NCBI RefSeq assembly: GCF_018139145.2
Contig: NC_059485.1
Span: 16,739,698 to 16,803,697, forward strand
DNA from: Gymnogyps californianus
Taxonomy: Eukaryota > Chordata > Aves > Accipitriformes > Cathartidae
DNA: 64,000 bases
Reading direction: 5' to 3'
This document shows, one piece after another, positions 62,164 through 64,000 of the stretch. Made by a program: the position numbers and the translations under genes. The number at the start of each line of letters is the position of its first letter. Position 1 is the stretch's first letter. The notes beneath the pieces are model-generated. The model had not been told where the DNA came from. It ran no database searches and saw only the letters and a list, made by a program, of their open reading frames with translations.

Positions 62164-62500
62164 GCTCCAGGGCCGCCGAGGCGTGAGGACAGGACTGTGA
62201 AAGACTCTGGGACCGGAGGAGAGGGCCTGGGGCGGACGCTGGCAGTGCTACTGCCACGGGCGCCGGGCGAGCCCAGGGCGGAGGATGGGAGCCTGCTCCG
62301 GCACGGACCTGGGCAAGCTCCGGGTTGCTGGTGAATGTCGTTTCACCTCACGAACCTGCCAGTGGGAGCCTGGGCTCCCTCTCCATACCGAATATAAGTG
62401 TAATGTAGCATTGTACAGTGCATTAGAAAGTGTAATATGACCTTGTTTACTAAAGCTGCATATTTTTGATATATTGTAATAAAAGGAAAATATTTCCAAT
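62164..62500 (+). other. AXIN1: AXIN1 3'UTR to the proximal poly(A) site
   Basis: The 3'UTR begins right after the TAA. The first part is GC-rich; the last 120 nt are AT-rich, with AGTGTAATATGACCTTGTTT and TTTTTGATATATTGTAATAA. Cleavage is expected 10-30 nt after the AATAAA at 62478. No other gene is seen. Confidence 0.8.
62478..62483 (+). promoter_or_regulatory. AXIN1: Proximal poly(A) signal AATAAA
   Basis: A canonical AATAAA, 315 nt after the stop codon, in AT-rich sequence and followed by GTCACAGTGCTCTTATGT, a modest GU-rich downstream element. Confidence 0.75.
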
Positions 62501-63925
62501 GTCACAGTGCTCTTATGTAAATGTAAAACATACAGGTACTGCAGAACGCACCCAAAGTGTACAGCCATCCGTCAGACTCCGTCTGCTCCTCGCTTTCACG
62601 GCACCCTGCCCCGGCCCCGGCGTGGACGGCTTCGGAGCGCCGCCGGGGCAGAGCCACTCTCCCCCTGCCAGCGTGGAAGGGGCAGCCCTGCTGCGGAGGG
62701 GCTGTGGTCCCAGCTCACCTCGGAAGATTATTGAGCCATTTGGAATGAGTCGGTCTCTCGCCTCCCTGGCAGTCTCAGCTGCTGGACATGGTAGGATGGG
62801 TTTTTTTTTTCCTCCTGAGCTTTCTTGCGACCAAGTAAATCCCCGAGGGATAGAAGGGTCGGTGCCAGCTCTCGGGGCTGGGGGCTTCCTGCAGTGTGAG
62901 GACCACCTCAGAGCCGGGGCAGCAGGCTGGGTGCTGGCATCCCACGGCCCGCGCGCTCGTCCCCCGCACCGTGTGCCCCTGGAGAAGAGTTCGCTTCCCA
63001 GGAGGGTGCTGCAGTTCCGCAGAGGGCTGGCACCCATGTGCCCGGTGCAGACGTGCCCAGGCCCCTGGTGCGGAGCTCCGGCTTTGGTCAGGGAACTCTT
63101 TTTGGGAGAAACATAATAGGGGAGGGAACTGATTAGACACTAAAGCTGAGGACAAAAAATGTCTTTTTATGAGTCCTGCATCTTTTGTCAGATTCTGTGT
63201 CTCAGGGGAGGCAGCATGAGGGCACTGCAGCCCGCTGCCGAGAGCAAGGGGGGTGTTGATGCTAGTTTGTGGGGTTCGTGTAGGGCCAGGTCACCCAGTG
63301 GGGCAGCTGGCACCCTGGGAAGCCTCCTGGGCTTACTCGGACGCAAGAAAGCTGGGGGCTGTGCCGGTGCTCCCACCACCCTGCCCTCAGCCCTGCCCTG
63401 CTCCGGCGCAGTCGCGGCTCTGTGCCGGCTCCTTCAGAGTCCAGCCCTCGCCTGCTCACAGAAACCGGGCGGCCCCCGAAGCCGGGGGGCTTCCACGTCG
63501 GCGCTCAGCGCTGCTCTTGGCCGCGGCGGCACATGGGAGCTGCTGGGGACCCTGTGGCACCGTGCCGGGATGCGACTCAGCCTGTTGTATATGTCACCGA
63601 GTGCCTTTAAAACACGGTTCTGTGACTTGCCTATACACTACGTGAAGTCCAGCAAAATCCGCAATCGTTTTCAGCCTGGGAACAGCGTTACGAGCGTTTT
63701 TCCTCCCTGCTTTTTTAAGTTCTGATGGTGTTGTGTCTGGTGAGGTTGTTAACATGCCCGGGATTTCCGTCTCCCCCTTTTTTTCTCAGGGGGTCCCCTG
63801 TAAATATGTACAGCGGCTGCGCAGCCCCGGCGATGTCTCCTCTGCATTCTCATGTGCTGACTTGTACAATGATCTTTTCAAAGGTACTTGGATAAAATGA
63901 AATAAAACCCCATGTCCCACTGCCT
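62501..63925 (+). other. AXIN1: Possible extended AXIN1 3'UTR
   Basis: GC-rich sequence without recognised exons on either strand, reaching a second AATAAA at 63901. The last 200 nt (TGTAAATATGTACAGC and TTGTACAATGATCTTTTC) have the look of a 3'UTR end. It may be the distal 3'UTR or the 3'-flanking region. The 216- and 188-codon frames here have no known domains. Confidence 0.45.
63901..63906 (+). promoter_or_regulatory. AXIN1: Distal poly(A) signal AATAAA
   Basis: A canonical AATAAA in GATAAAATGAAATAAAACCC, 1.74 kb after the stop codon, followed by a TG/CT-rich segment (CACTGCCTGCTGCTTTCTTC). Its assignment to AXIN1 rests on there being no other same-strand gene in between. Confidence 0.55.
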
Positions 63926-64000
63926 GCTGCTTTCTTCCTTCCCTGCGGAGCAGATGCCCGGGCCCCCGGCAGCTGGCTGAGGCGGCCGGAGGAGGGGGCA
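63926..64000. other. GC-rich end of window
   Basis: Strongly GC-rich with CpGs (GGCGGCCGGAGGAGG). Too short to assign; nothing is recognised. Confidence 0.5.

Noticed and set aside
62466..63116. 216-codon plus-strand open frame after the stop codon
   Set aside because: It overlaps the proximal poly(A) signal, is GC-driven, and several overlapping frames on both strands are similarly open.

Overview
The window is vertebrate nuclear DNA, almost certainly from a bird. It carries the 3' half of one gene, AXIN1, on the plus strand. The exon-encoded protein is recognisably axin-1: it has the GSK3-binding helix, the beta-catenin-binding helix, a histidine-rich stretch and a C-terminal DIX domain ending in GKVEKID. 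The avian assignment rests on low repeat density, CR1 LINE tails, and a solo LTR of the TGTCCTGGTTT...CACGACA type that is common in neoavian birds. The species cannot be named from sequence alone.

Layout: 1-31261 is the 3' part of a very long intron. The upstream exon(s) with the start codon, tankyrase-binding motif and RGS domain are outside the window. Eight coding exons follow: 31262-31402, 38352-38448, 46280-46417, 51693-52246, 54706-54882, 56104-56349, 61403-61570 and 62037-62163 (TAA stop at 62161). All have GT-AG introns and matching phases, and the joined frame gives 548 complete residues. The 3'UTR starts at 62164. There is a proximal AATAAA at 62478 and a second at 63901, so the transcript may run to near the window end. 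No second protein-coding gene, tRNA, rRNA or CRISPR was found; the many other open frames look like chance frames or antisense shadows.

The introns contain a 570-bp solo LTR (4563-5132), CR1 tails (about 5915-5999 and 51400-51672), an ancient L3-like LINE remnant (about 29780-29965), a possible MIR/L3-like fossil (56900-57070), a roughly 37-bp-armed inverted repeat (3866-4160), simple repeats, and several AT-rich, homeobox-motif-rich stretches that look like candidate conserved non-coding elements. 

Functionally the exons encode the scaffold half of axin. One part docks GSK3, the next docks beta-catenin beside it, and the DIX domain polymerises axin and binds Dishevelled. Together they organise beta-catenin phosphorylation in the destruction complex. 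The most interesting non-coding observation is that a CR1 tail lies directly against the acceptor of the beta-catenin-binding exon and seems to supply its branch-point region. No wholly new biological system was found.
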